DNA of 64,000 bases from Betaproteobacteria bacterium (GTDB lineage Bacteria; Pseudomonadota; Gammaproteobacteria; Burkholderiales; Casimicrobiaceae). The translations under genes were made by a program, and so were the position numbers. Positions 55,874 to 64,000 of this stretch are shown here, one piece after another. The notes beneath the pieces are model-generated. The model ran no database searches. It had not been told where the DNA came from and saw only the letters and a program-made list of their open reading frames with translations. Numbering within the stretch: the stretch's first letter is position 1; each line of letters begins with the position of its first letter. Location: contig PLYT01000085.1 in the NCBI GenBank assembly GCA_003153475.1, positions 16,351 to 80,350 on the forward strand, read 5' to 3'.

Positions 55874-56626
55874 ATGCCCGATTCCGACGCCCGCCCGATC
55901 GTCTCCATCCGCGACATGCACAAGTCGTTCGGCCATGTCGAGGTGCTCAAGGGCATCTCGATGGACGTGCCCAAAGGCGGCGTCGTTTGCATCATCGGCC
56001 CGTCCGGCTCGGGCAAGTCGACGCTGCTTCGCTGCATCAACGCGCTGGTGCCGATCGACAGCGGAAGCATCCGTGTCGCGAATTTCGACGTGCACAGCCT
56101 GACCACGGACAAGGAGCGGCTCGCGCTGCGCCGGGAAGTGTCGATCGTGTTCCAGCAATACAACCTCTTTCCGCACAAGACCGCGCTGGAAAACGTGATG
56201 ATGGCCCCGATCTATGTGCTGAAGGAGCCGCGTGACGAAGTGCGCGCCCGCGCAATCGCGCTGTTGAAGAAGGTCGGCCTCGCCGCCAAGCAGGACGCCT
56301 ATCCGGGAGAGCTCTCCGGCGGCCAGCAACAGCGGGTGGCGATCGCGCGCTCGCTGGCGATGCGTCCGGAGGTGATGCTGTTCGACGAAGTCACCGCGGC
56401 GCTCGATCCGGAAACGGTCAAGGAAGTGCTCAATACGATCCGCGAGCTCGCCGCCGAAGGCATGACCTGCATGCTCGTGACCCACGAGATGCGCTTCGCG
56501 CGTGAGCTCGCGGACACCGTCTATTTCACCGACGGCGGCGTCATCGTCGAATCGGGTCCGCCGGCCGTGCTGTTCGATCAGCCGAAGGCCGATCGGACGC
56601 GGGCATTCCTATCGCAGATACTCTAG
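55874..56626 (+). CDS. polar amino acid ABC transporter ATP-binding protein
   Basis: GlnQ/HisP-like ATPase of 250 residues: Walker A GPSGSGKST, Q-loop FQQYNLFPHKT, signature LSGGQQQR, Walker B VMLFDE followed by VTAALDPE (Val where most members have Pro), and switch His in LVTHEMRFAREL. It completes the importer encoded by the three genes before it. The run ends here; the next two genes are on the opposite strand. Confidence 0.93.
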   Translation: MPDSDARPIVSIRDMHKSFGHVEVLKGISMDVPKGGVVCIIGPSGSGKSTLLRCINALVPIDSGSIRVANFDVHSLTTDKERLALRREVSIVFQQYNLFPHKTALENVMMAPIYVLKEPRDEVRARAIALLKKVGLAAKQDAYPGELSGGQQQRVAIARSLAMRPEVMLFDEVTAALDPETVKEVLNTIRELAAEGMTCMLVTHEMRFARELADTVYFTDGGVIVESGPPAVLFDQPKADRTRAFLSQIL

Positions 56627-56668
56627 CGAAGCGCTGATCGCCGTCGACTCAGGGCGTCCCGGGACACC

Positions 56669-57426
<758 letters not shown>

Positions 57427-57430
<4 letters not shown>

Positions 57431-58353
57431 TTCTCCTCCCGCACAAGGCTGACGAAGATGTCTTCCAGCGAGCTCTGCGTCGTCTGCAGATCCTTGAAGC
57501 GGATTCCCGCCTTGTCCAGGTCGTCGAGCAGTGCGGCGATGCCTGGCCGCTCGCCCTGCGTGTCGTAGGTATAGATCAGTTCGCTGCCGTCGGCGGAGAG
57601 CTCCAGACGGTGGCCGGTGAGGGCCTCAGGGATCGCCTTCAGCGGTTCGTGCAGCTGGAGCGTCAATTGCTTCCGGCCGAGCTTGCGCATCAGCTCGGCT
57701 TTCTGCTCGACGAGGATGATCTCGCCCTTGCTGATGACGCCGACCCGGTCCGCCATTTCTTCGGCCTCGTCGATGTAGTGCGTGGTCAGGATGATCGTCA
57801 CGCCGCTCTCCCTGAGTGAGCGCACCAGTCGCCACATGTCGCGCCTGAGCTCAACGTCGACGCCGGCGGTCGGCTCGTCGAGGAACAGGATCTGCGGCTC
57901 GTGCGACAGCGCCTTGGCGATCAACAGGCGCCGCTTCATGCCGCCCGAGAGCGTGATGATCTTGCTGTCGCGTCTGTTCCACAGCGACAGGTCCTTGAGT
58001 ACCTTTTCCAGGTGGGCTGGGTTTGCCTTCTTGCCGAACAGTCCCCGGCTGAACGAAACCGTTCCCCATACCGACTCGAAGGCGTCGGTCGTCAGCTCCT
58101 GTGGCACGAGGCCGATCAACGAGCGCGCAGCGCGGTACTCGCTGACGATGTCGTGACCGTCGACCAGGATCTTCCCCACGGTCGGCTTGACGATCCCGCA
58201 TATGATGCCGATCAGCGTCGTCTTGCCGGCGCCATTGGGGCCCAGCAGTGCGAAGATCTCGCCGCGGCGAATCTCCAGGTTGATGTTTTTCAGCGCCTGG
58301 AGACCGGACGCGTAGGTCTTGGAAAGATCGTTGACGGAGATGATGGATGGCAT
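57427..58353 (-). CDS. ABC-2 type exporter ATP-binding protein (YadG-like)
   Basis: A 308-residue ATPase: Walker [12 protein letters not shown], signature [15 protein letters not shown], Walker [18 protein letters not shown], switch His in [17 protein letters not shown]. The extra 75 C-terminal residues ([17 protein letters not shown] onward) are the small beta domain found in YadG/CcmA-like exporters. First gene of a two-gene operon with the permease. Confidence 0.92.
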
Positions 58354-58389
58354 GGAAGGAACGATCGAATCGGAAAGCCGCGAGAGGCG

Positions 58390-58716
58390 TCAGGCCTGCC
58401 AAACGCCGTAGCCTGCTTCGCGAAGGTCGATCCCCAGCTCGACCTCCATGTCGCGCGCGCTGTCATAGGGCATCGGGTTATAGACTTCGTAGAGCTCAGG
58501 CAGCAAGCGCAACCCGAATTTTTGCACGAATCGATTCGACTGGATACCGGCTTTGTGTTTGTCGAAACGTACGTCGGGATCGAGACCCGTCATGCCGACA
58601 TACACGCAAGGCTTGCCGGTGACGTAATCGGGATTGGCCTTGCGGAAACGGGGTTCGTACAAGACGTCTTTCGACAACTCGACGACGTAGACGTGATAGC
58701 GGCGGCGGCGCGGCAT
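58390..58716 (-). CDS. GIY-YIG-like small protein, 108 aa
   Basis: The product opens MPRRRRYHVYVVELSKDVLY and continues CVYVGMTGLDPDVRFDKHKAG, which follows the GIY-YIG nuclease layout (x-Y-V-V then Y-V-G-M-T-G, Arg in the following helix), and RDMEVELGIDLREAGYGV near the end, where the conserved Glu of the family should be. The first motif is YVV rather than GIY, so activity is uncertain. ATG 58716 was taken over an upstream alternative because of the match start. It follows the exporter genes' direction but lies upstream of them by 37 bases, and is divergent from the methyltransferase. Confidence 0.65.
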   Translation of the reverse strand: MPRRRRYHVYVVELSKDVLYEPRFRKANPDYVTGKPCVYVGMTGLDPDVRFDKHKAGIQSNRFVQKFGLRLLPELYEVYNPMPYDSARDMEVELGIDLREAGYGVWQA

Positions 58717-58817
58717 TGTGGTATAAAAACGGGCGACTGTACGGCTTGGATTGTGCGCTTGCACGTCGCGCCTGCGGGTCCCGTGTTCCCGCTACGGCAG
58801 GTTTTGAGGAGCAATCG

Positions 58818-59648
58818 GTGACGGATCTCAACCCGCAGGCCCGGCAGATGGCCGACGAGTCGATGGTGCGCAACCTGGCCGCACAGGCGCAGGCGATCTG
58901 GCCGCAGGAAGCGCCGCTTTTCGGCCGCTATGCGTTGTCCGCGAACGCCCGCATTCTCGACGCCGGCTGCGGCACCGGCGAGGCGACATCGCGGCTCGCC
59001 GGGCTTTTCCCTCGCGCTACCGTCCTCGGCGTCGACATCGTCGACACGCATCTGGAGCTCGCGCGATCGCGGTACCAAAGCCTCGCGACCCGGCTCTCGT
59101 TCGAGCACCAGAGCGTATACGAGCTCGCCGCTGCCGACGATAGCTTCGATCTCACCGTCTGCCGGCACGTCATTCACGCCATTCCTTATCCCGACCGCGT
59201 GCTCGCCGAGCTCAAGCGAGTCACGTGCCCCAGCGGCTATCTGCACCTGATTCCGGAAGACTACGGGATGCTACATTTCCAGCGTGGCGCGCTCGATCCG
59301 CAGGACTTCTGGCATGTCGTTCCGGCGCGATTCGGCGCCGCAACGGGAACCGACCTTTTCATCGGGCGCAACATCTTCGGTATTCTCGCCGCGATGAACC
59401 TCGAGGCGATCACCGTCGACTATGTCGTCGTCGATACGGTGCGCGTGCCGCGGGAGACGTTCGCTTCGATCCTCGAAGCCTGGCGCGACGGCTATGTCGA
59501 GCCGATCGGCGAGCTGACGCCGATCACGCGCGATCAGGCGCTCGCGTATTTCGAGCAGATGATCGCCGATATCCGCGATCCGCAGCGTTACGCGGTATGG
59601 ATGGTCCCCGTGGTGAGCGCGCAAGTGCCGGCAGTTGCGGCCGGGTGA
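58818..59648 (+). CDS. class I SAM-dependent methyltransferase
   Basis: A 276-residue methyltransferase. SAM-binding motif I is ARILDAGCGTGEATSRLA, the acidic residue after strand 2 is in VLGVDIVDTHLELAR, and motif IV/post-I is DDSFDLTVCRHVIHAIPYPD. GTG 58818 sits 6 bases after GAGGAG, a clear ribosome site, so the longer frame is ignored. The C-terminal third (from LHFQRGALDPQDFWH) has no motif I can assign; substrate unknown. No partner gene indicates a pathway. Confidence 0.87.
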   Translation: MTDLNPQARQMADESMVRNLAAQAQAIWPQEAPLFGRYALSANARILDAGCGTGEATSRLAGLFPRATVLGVDIVDTHLELARSRYQSLATRLSFEHQSVYELAAADDSFDLTVCRHVIHAIPYPDRVLAELKRVTCPSGYLHLIPEDYGMLHFQRGALDPQDFWHVVPARFGAATGTDLFIGRNIFGILAAMNLEAITVDYVVVDTVRVPRETFASILEAWRDGYVEPIGELTPITRDQALAYFEQMIADIRDPQRYAVWMVPVVSAQVPAVAAG

Positions 59649-59847
59649 GGCCGTACGGCCGAGGTACACCAACAGCCGAAGCGGGGATCGATTTCGGCAA
59701 GCGCGTGCAACCGCGTTGACTCCCCCTAGGGAGAGGGTTACATTTCAAAGCAGTCCAAAAAATCTACGCAATCGACAGCCCGGGCATGGCCTGCCGATCA
59801 AAAGTGACGACGTGAAGAGTTCGGCAGGCTTTCCAAGGGAGAAAATA

Positions 59848-60659
59848 ATGATTCGTTCAACCCCGAGCACGAGCGCGAGATTCGCGTGGCTCGCTTCACT
59901 GACGTCGATGGTCGCAATGACTGTCGCGCTATCGACGGCCGCGGCGGCACAAACAGTTTCCGACAGCACGTTCCTGGACACCGACTGGTCGCTGACCCAG
60001 TTCACGACCCCCGCCGGCGGAACCAGCACCGGCGGACAGGTGCTGGCAGGCGGTAATCCGGGTGCATTCCGGAACATCACCGATGCGCTGAATAACGCTC
60101 CGTCTCCGGGCACCGCGAGCATCGTCCTCAGCACCAGTATCTACACACCGTTCACGTGCAGCCCGGGTGTTTCGGGCGCAATCGGCTCGCTCAACTACTC
60201 CGAGGATGCAGCGTGCACCGCCAGCTGTTTCGGTGCGGGCCAGTCGACCGGGCCGGCGCTTCTGCAGGGCGGCAACCTCTACATTTCGAACAGTGGAGCG
60301 ATCACCGGTCCGGCGCTCACCTGGTCGACTATCGCACTAAATGGACTCACTGCCGCGGACTTCGCGCTGGTGAACGTCACGTCGACGACGCTCTACGACA
60401 ATACGCAGCATCCGGACTTTTCCGCCGGCGGGCGCCGATCCAGTTCGGATTCCTCCGCGCCAACGGGACCAGCATAGGCGGCGGCGGCTATACGCTGGCC
60501 GCCGGCATCGACAACTAGCAGATAACGATCAACGCCGCTCCGCCGCCGCCTCCTCCGGTCGTTTTGACGCCGGTCCCGACGCTCAGCGCGTGGGCGCTCG
60601 CCGCACTGGCGGTGGTCATTACGCTGATCGGGTTCGCCTGCACGCGACGCGCGCGCTGA
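59848..60659 (+). pseudogene. IPTL-CTERM surface protein gene, frameshifted and with an amber codon
   Basis: ATG 59848 (after AAGGGAG) starts a signal peptide (MVAMTVALSTAAAAQ) and about 190 residues of a secreted protein. At about 60433 the frame must change: HPDFSAGG continues in the next frame as APIQFGFLRANGTS, consistent with loss of one G in a G run. That frame then meets TAG at 60516-60518 and, in the same frame, goes on through a proline run to the sorting tail VPTLSAWALAALAVV and a final CTRRAR. The tail is the IPTL-CTERM membrane anchor and sorting motif. With two lesions the product, if any, would be the secreted N-terminal part (210 residues) without anchor. Confidence 0.8.
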
Positions 60660-60770
60660 CCGTACCCCTGCGGCGCAATCCGCGTCTCTACGCCTATGGA
60701 TGGCTCCGGCGGCAAAAACGCCGGAGTCTGCACTGACGGCGCCGTAAAGCGCGCCTGACTCGGGACTCGT

Positions 60771-61700
60771 GTGGGCGAGCTTTGGGGGATCACCTGCTAC
60801 TTCAATCCGGTCGGCTACAAGCGGCGGTTGCAGAACTATCACCTGTTTCGCCGGCATTTGACCATTCCGCTGATCACCGTCGAGCTCGCGTATCGCGACG
60901 ACTACGACCTTCCGGCCGATGCCGCCGACATACTGATTCGCCTGCGAAGCAGCGACGTGCTGTGGCAGAAGGAGCGTTTGCTCAATCTTGCGCTGGCGGC
61001 ACTGCCGGACCGTTGCGATGCCGTGGCGTGGCTGGACTGCGATGTGGTGTTCGAGGACGACGACTGGCCGGCGCTGGCGGTGCAGGCGCTGCAGCGCTTC
61101 CCGTTGATCCAGCCTTTTCAGACGGTGCGCGAGACGACAGGCGACCCATGGGATAAGTCGAGCGGAGCCCCGGTCGACACCCCGTTGGGGTATTCGTTGG
61201 CCCATGTGCTTTCGCAGGGCACTGTCACCTCGGAGGTCCTTCGCGGCAATATGCGCCTGAAGCAGAGAAGAAACGGCGGTCTGGCCTGGGTTGCACGGCG
61301 CGAAGTGCTCGACCATGACGGTTTCTATGATGCATGCATCATGGGGAGTGGAAACCGTGCGATGCTATGCGGCGCGCTGGGGATGCTGGATGATGCCATT
61401 TACTATCTCCAGATGGCGCCGCCGTGGGCAGAGCACTATCGCGCGTGGGCGGAAAAGCACTTCCAAAGGGTCCGCGGCAGTATCGGCTGCAGCGACGGGC
61501 AGCTCATTCATTTGTGGCACGGTGACTTGGTGCATCGACGCTACCAGGAGCGGCATCGAGAATTCAGCGCCTTCGACTTTGATCCGGCAAGCGACATAGC
61601 CCTCGACCAGGAAGGCTGCTGGCGATGGAGCAGCGAGAAGCCCGAGATGCACGAATACGTTGCCCGCTACTTTCGAGAACGCCGGGAAGACGGCGACTGA
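60771..61700 (+). CDS. GT-A-like glycosyltransferase-type protein, copy 1
   Basis: A 309-residue cytoplasmic protein starting GTG (GELWGITCYFNPVGYKRRLQ). A DxD-type acidic motif lies in AVAWLDCDVVFEDDDWPAL (about residues 86-100), with downstream GGLAWVARREVLDHDGFYD, GSGNRAMLCGA and LIHLWHGDLVHRRYQERH, which resemble the acceptor-side motifs of GT-A enzymes in polysaccharide loci. A nearly identical, frameshifted copy follows 1041 bases downstream. The copies precede an NRPS-type adenylation gene, so a role in decorating its product is possible but not shown. Confidence 0.65.
   Translation: MGELWGITCYFNPVGYKRRLQNYHLFRRHLTIPLITVELAYRDDYDLPADAADILIRLRSSDVLWQKERLLNLALAALPDRCDAVAWLDCDVVFEDDDWPALAVQALQRFPLIQPFQTVRETTGDPWDKSSGAPVDTPLGYSLAHVLSQGTVTSEVLRGNMRLKQRRNGGLAWVARREVLDHDGFYDACIMGSGNRAMLCGALGMLDDAIYYLQMAPPWAEHYRAWAEKHFQRVRGSIGCSDGQLIHLWHGDLVHRRYQERHREFSAFDFDPASDIALDQEGCWRWSSEKPEMHEYVARYFRERREDGD
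60772..61063 (+). repeat. 292-bp direct repeat, copy 1
   Basis: The first 97 codons of the glycosyltransferase-like gene, identical at every base to 61813-62104 (offset 1041). Identity ends abruptly at 61064, beyond which the two genes differ at many positions. Confidence 0.95.
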
Positions 61701-61811
61701 CGGAGAACGTCGTGCACGTTGGCTGATGCATTGTGCGTCGCGTCGGTTCCGGTTATTGTGGCCGTCCGCGCCGCTTCCAGCACCCAGATTCGACGTTGAC
61801 GCGAAATCCGT

Positions 61812-62749
61812 ATGGGCGAGCTTTGGGGGATCACCTGCTACTTCAATCCGGTCGGCTACAAGCGGCGGTTGCAGAACTATCACCTGTTTCGCCGGCATTT
61901 GACCATTCCGCTGATCACCGTCGAGCTCGCGTATCGCGACGACTACGACCTTCCGGCCGATGCCGCCGACATACTGATTCGCCTGCGAAGCAGCGACGTG
62001 CTGTGGCAGAAGGAGCGTTTGCTCAATCTTGCGCTGGCGGCACTGCCGGACCGTTGCGATGCCGTGGCGTGGCTGGACTGCGATGTGGTGTTCGAGGACG
62101 ACGATTGGGCGGCGCGAGCAGCGCAGGCGTTGCAGCGCTTCCCGTTGATCCAGCCTTTTCAGACGGTGCGCGAGCCTGCCGCGGATTGCTGGGACAAATC
62201 GAGCGGGGCTCCGGCTGACGCTCGAGTGGGACATTCGCTGACCTATCTGCTATCGATGGGCTTGGTCACGCCGGATCTCCTCCGGAACGCCATGCGCGTG
62301 ACTCAGTGACTCACCGAAGCAATTCGGGTCTGGCCTGGGCTGCGCGCCGTGAACTGATCGACCGCGATGGGTTCTATGATCCATGCATTCTGGGTAGCGG
62401 AAACCGTGCAATGCTATGCGGCGCACTGGGTACGCCGGACGACGCCATTCAGTATCTTCAGATGACGCCGTCGTGGGCTGAGCATTATCGAGCGTGGGCA
62501 GAAAGGCTTTTTCGGAGCGTTCGCGCCGACGTCGGCTACATCACCGGTGGACTCATTCATTTGTGGCACGGCGATCTGCTGCACCGCCGCTACCAGGACC
62601 GGCATCGCGAATTCCGCGCCTTCAACTTCGATCCCGCCACCGACATCGCACTCGACGCAAACGGGTGCTGGCGATGGAGCAGTCAGAAACCCGAAATGCA
62701 CACCTATGTCGCCCGCTACTTTGAGGGACGACGGGAAGATGGCGTTTGA
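61812..62749 (+). pseudogene. GT-A-like protein, copy 2, frameshifted by an 8-bp duplication
   Basis: Starts with ATG where copy 1 has GTG, and keeps the same motifs (WLDCDVVFEDDDWAAR). After MRVTQ it meets TGA because the octamer GTGACTCA occurs twice in a row at 62297-62312; deleting one copy restores the frame into THRSNSGLAWAARRELIDRD and on to the end at 62749. The second part (GSGNRAMLCGALG, LIHLWHGDLLHRRYQDRH) is intact and parallels copy 1. As written it would give a 165-residue N-terminal product, and possibly a second product from GTG 62306. Simple slippage could switch it on and off. Confidence 0.8.
61813..62104 (+). repeat. 292-bp direct repeat, copy 2
   Basis: Identical to 60772-61063. 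Because the downstream halves of the two genes have diverged clearly, the perfect identity of this block suggests recent gene conversion or unequal recombination rather than age of the duplication. Confidence 0.95.
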
Positions 62750-64000
62750 CGAGTATCAACGCATGCCTATGGCGACGCCAGGCGAGCAATCGCCTTACCT
62801 TCCTCCCGAGCAGCGCTCGATCGAGTCTCGCTGCTTTCATTCGCGGGACAGCTGGGTCCACATGGATCCCGATGCGCAGGGCCGCGCGATCCACGAGATC
62901 GTCGAAGCGCAGGCGGCCGCGACCCCGGACCAGGCGGCGGTCGTGTCTCCGGGCTGCACGCTCACTTATCGACAGCTCAACCAGGAGGCAAATCAGCTTG
63001 CCCGAGAGATAATTGCACACCAACCGCCGGACGATGCGCCCATTGCGGTTTGCTGCCCGCTGGGCGCTGCACAACTCACCGCCATATTCGCCGTGTTGAA
63101 GGCCGGACGAATCCTTGTGTCCCTTTCATCGTCTGATCCGCCGGCGAGAAACCGAGCGATACTGCAATCAACCGGCGCGCAAATGATCGTCACCGATGGT
63201 GCCAATTGGGCCATGGCACACACATTGGCGCGCGATGACTACCCTGTTCTGAATGTCGACGCGTCGCACCGAACCAGGGTTTGCGGCAACCTCAATCTCC
63301 CCGTACGCGCCGATGCATTGGTGCGGATCGCCTTGACTTCCGGCTCTACCGGTGAGCCGAAGGGCATCATGCAGACGCATCGAACGGCGCTATACGGAGC
63401 CGTCGCCCGCAACAACGCGGTTCATTTGTGCGCCGCGGACAGGCTGCTGATGGTGACGCCGGTCTTTACCGATCTCTGGCGACCTCTTCTGGTCGGTGGA
63501 ACCCTCTACCTGTTCGACGTCAAATCCGACGACCTGCGCTGCCTGCAACGCTGGATGGACGAGGAAGAGATATCGGCATTCCGTTCCACGCCCAGCGTAT
63601 TGCGCCAGCTCGTGGCGAGCCTGGAACCTGGAAAACCGGGCCGGGCGAGATCGAACTCGTTTCTCGCTCCGTCGATGCGCGTCATCGAGTCGATGGGCGA
63701 GCCCGTGCCGAGAGAATGCATACTCCTGTATCAAAAGCATTTTTCCCCGCGATGCATGTTCGTCAATTTCCTCGGCTCGAAGGAAGTGCTGGACTACCGG
63801 ATCTATTACGTCGACCACACGACCGAGGTGGCGGAGCGCTTCCTTCCGGGTGGTTATCCATTCGGCGGTGCTCGCGTCGCTCTCCTTGACGACGCGGGCG
63901 AAATTGCCGGGCCCAGCGACGCCGGTGAGATCGCGGTCGAGAATCGATCGATGTCGCCGGGTTATTGGCGTCGCGCTGACCTGACCGACGAGCGCTTTCG
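62739..64000 (+). CDS. NRPS-type adenylation protein, 3' end beyond the window
   Basis: ATG 62739 (MAFDEYQRMPMATPGEQSPY) overlaps the end of the preceding gene by 11 bases; 420 residues are visible. After a short linker (about 1-50) the adenylation domain begins: AQAAATPDQAAVVSPG, CTLTYRQLNQEANQLAR (A2), the core A3 IALTSGSTGEPKGIMQTH, VTPVFTDLWRPLLVGGTL and, by the window edge, VNFLGSKEVLDY and GEIAVENRSMSPGYWRRADL (A6/A7). There is no condensation domain in front, so it is a starter or stand-alone module. Further domains lie to the right. Substrate cannot be predicted with confidence. Confidence 0.85.
   Translation, partial: MAFDEYQRMPMATPGEQSPYLPPEQRSIESRCFHSRDSWVHMDPDAQGRAIHEIVEAQAAATPDQAAVVSPGCTLTYRQLNQEANQLAREIIAHQPPDDAPIAVCCPLGAAQLTAIFAVLKAGRILVSLSSSDPPARNRAILQSTGAQMIVTDGANWAMAHTLARDDYPVLNVDASHRTRVCGNLNLPVRADALVRIALTSGSTGEPKGIMQTHRTALYGAVARNNAVHLCAADRLLMVTPVFTDLWRPLLVGGTLYLFDVKSDDLRCLQRWMDEEEISAFRSTPSVLRQLVASLEPGKPGRARSNSFLAPSMRVIESMGEPVPRECILLYQKHFSPRCMFVNFLGSKEVLDYRIYYVDHTTEVAERFLPGGYPFGGARVALLDDAGEIAGPSDAGEIAVENRSMSPGYWRRADLTDERF

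Overview
The window is a GC-rich, densely coded stretch of bacterial chromosome. A Bug-family (tripartite tricarboxylate) solute receptor, an IPTL-CTERM surface protein, a fused isobutyryl-CoA mutase (IcmF), long runs of genes joined by ATGA/GTGA overlaps, and the general codon habit suggest a betaproteobacterium, probably Burkholderiales-like. That assignment is inference; no rRNA or housekeeping marker is present. I saw no tRNA, rRNA, CRISPR array, complete insertion sequence or phage gene.

Layout. 1-2.5 kb: the 5' part of hutU (urocanate hydratase, minus strand, running off the left edge), then a decayed stretch with a remnant of a metal ABC permease, a 23-bp tandem repeat, a minus-strand terminator and two small minus-strand genes. 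2.8-7.1 kb: an ABC ATPase / FtsX-type permease / AttH lipocalin-like operon. 7.3-12.5 kb: a GT-A-like protein, an isoquinoline 1-oxidoreductase-type molybdenum hydroxylase pair (iorAB), a GlcG/HbpS-like gene broken by an in-frame amber codon, and an AI-2E family permease.

12.7-25.8 kb is the most distinctive part. A hybrid histidine kinase of about 2950 residues (TPR region, eleven GAF-like domains of which eight form a near-regular tandem array, HisKA, HATPase, two receivers) is followed by an Hpt protein, a receiver-nucleotide cyclase, a free-standing adenylation-carrier protein and a periplasmic Bug receptor. Every junction overlaps, so this is one translationally coupled unit that could link ligand capture, a phosphorelay, a cyclic-nucleotide output and activation of a carboxylic acid.

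25.8-41.5 kb: secreted proteins (NBR1-like Ig domains plus SGWG repeats; a small Lys-rich protein), a HAF-repeat remnant, a ChaA-type Ca2+/H+ antiporter, a family 5 solute-binding protein, a YCII-like protein, a DUF885 metallopeptidase joined to a scrap of htpG, icmF with a clear -10 box and a perfect 16-bp palindromic operator, a two-domain M16 peptidase, a truncated secreted protein and an inositol-monophosphatase-like gene.

41.7-50.4 kb is a myo-inositol catabolic operon: fused iolC-iolJ-type protein, iolD, iolE, iolB, two IolG-like dehydrogenases and an EamA permease. No iolA and no iol regulator lie in the window. 50.4-58.7 kb: purU and a YbaK-type deacylase; a dialkylglycine-decarboxylase-like PLP enzyme next to a complete polar amino acid ABC importer; an ABC-2 exporter pair; a GIY-YIG-like protein. 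58.8-64 kb: a methyltransferase, a broken IPTL-CTERM gene, two tandem GT-A-like genes (the second frameshifted, sharing a 292-bp identical tract with the first), and the start of an NRPS-type adenylation protein that runs off the right edge.
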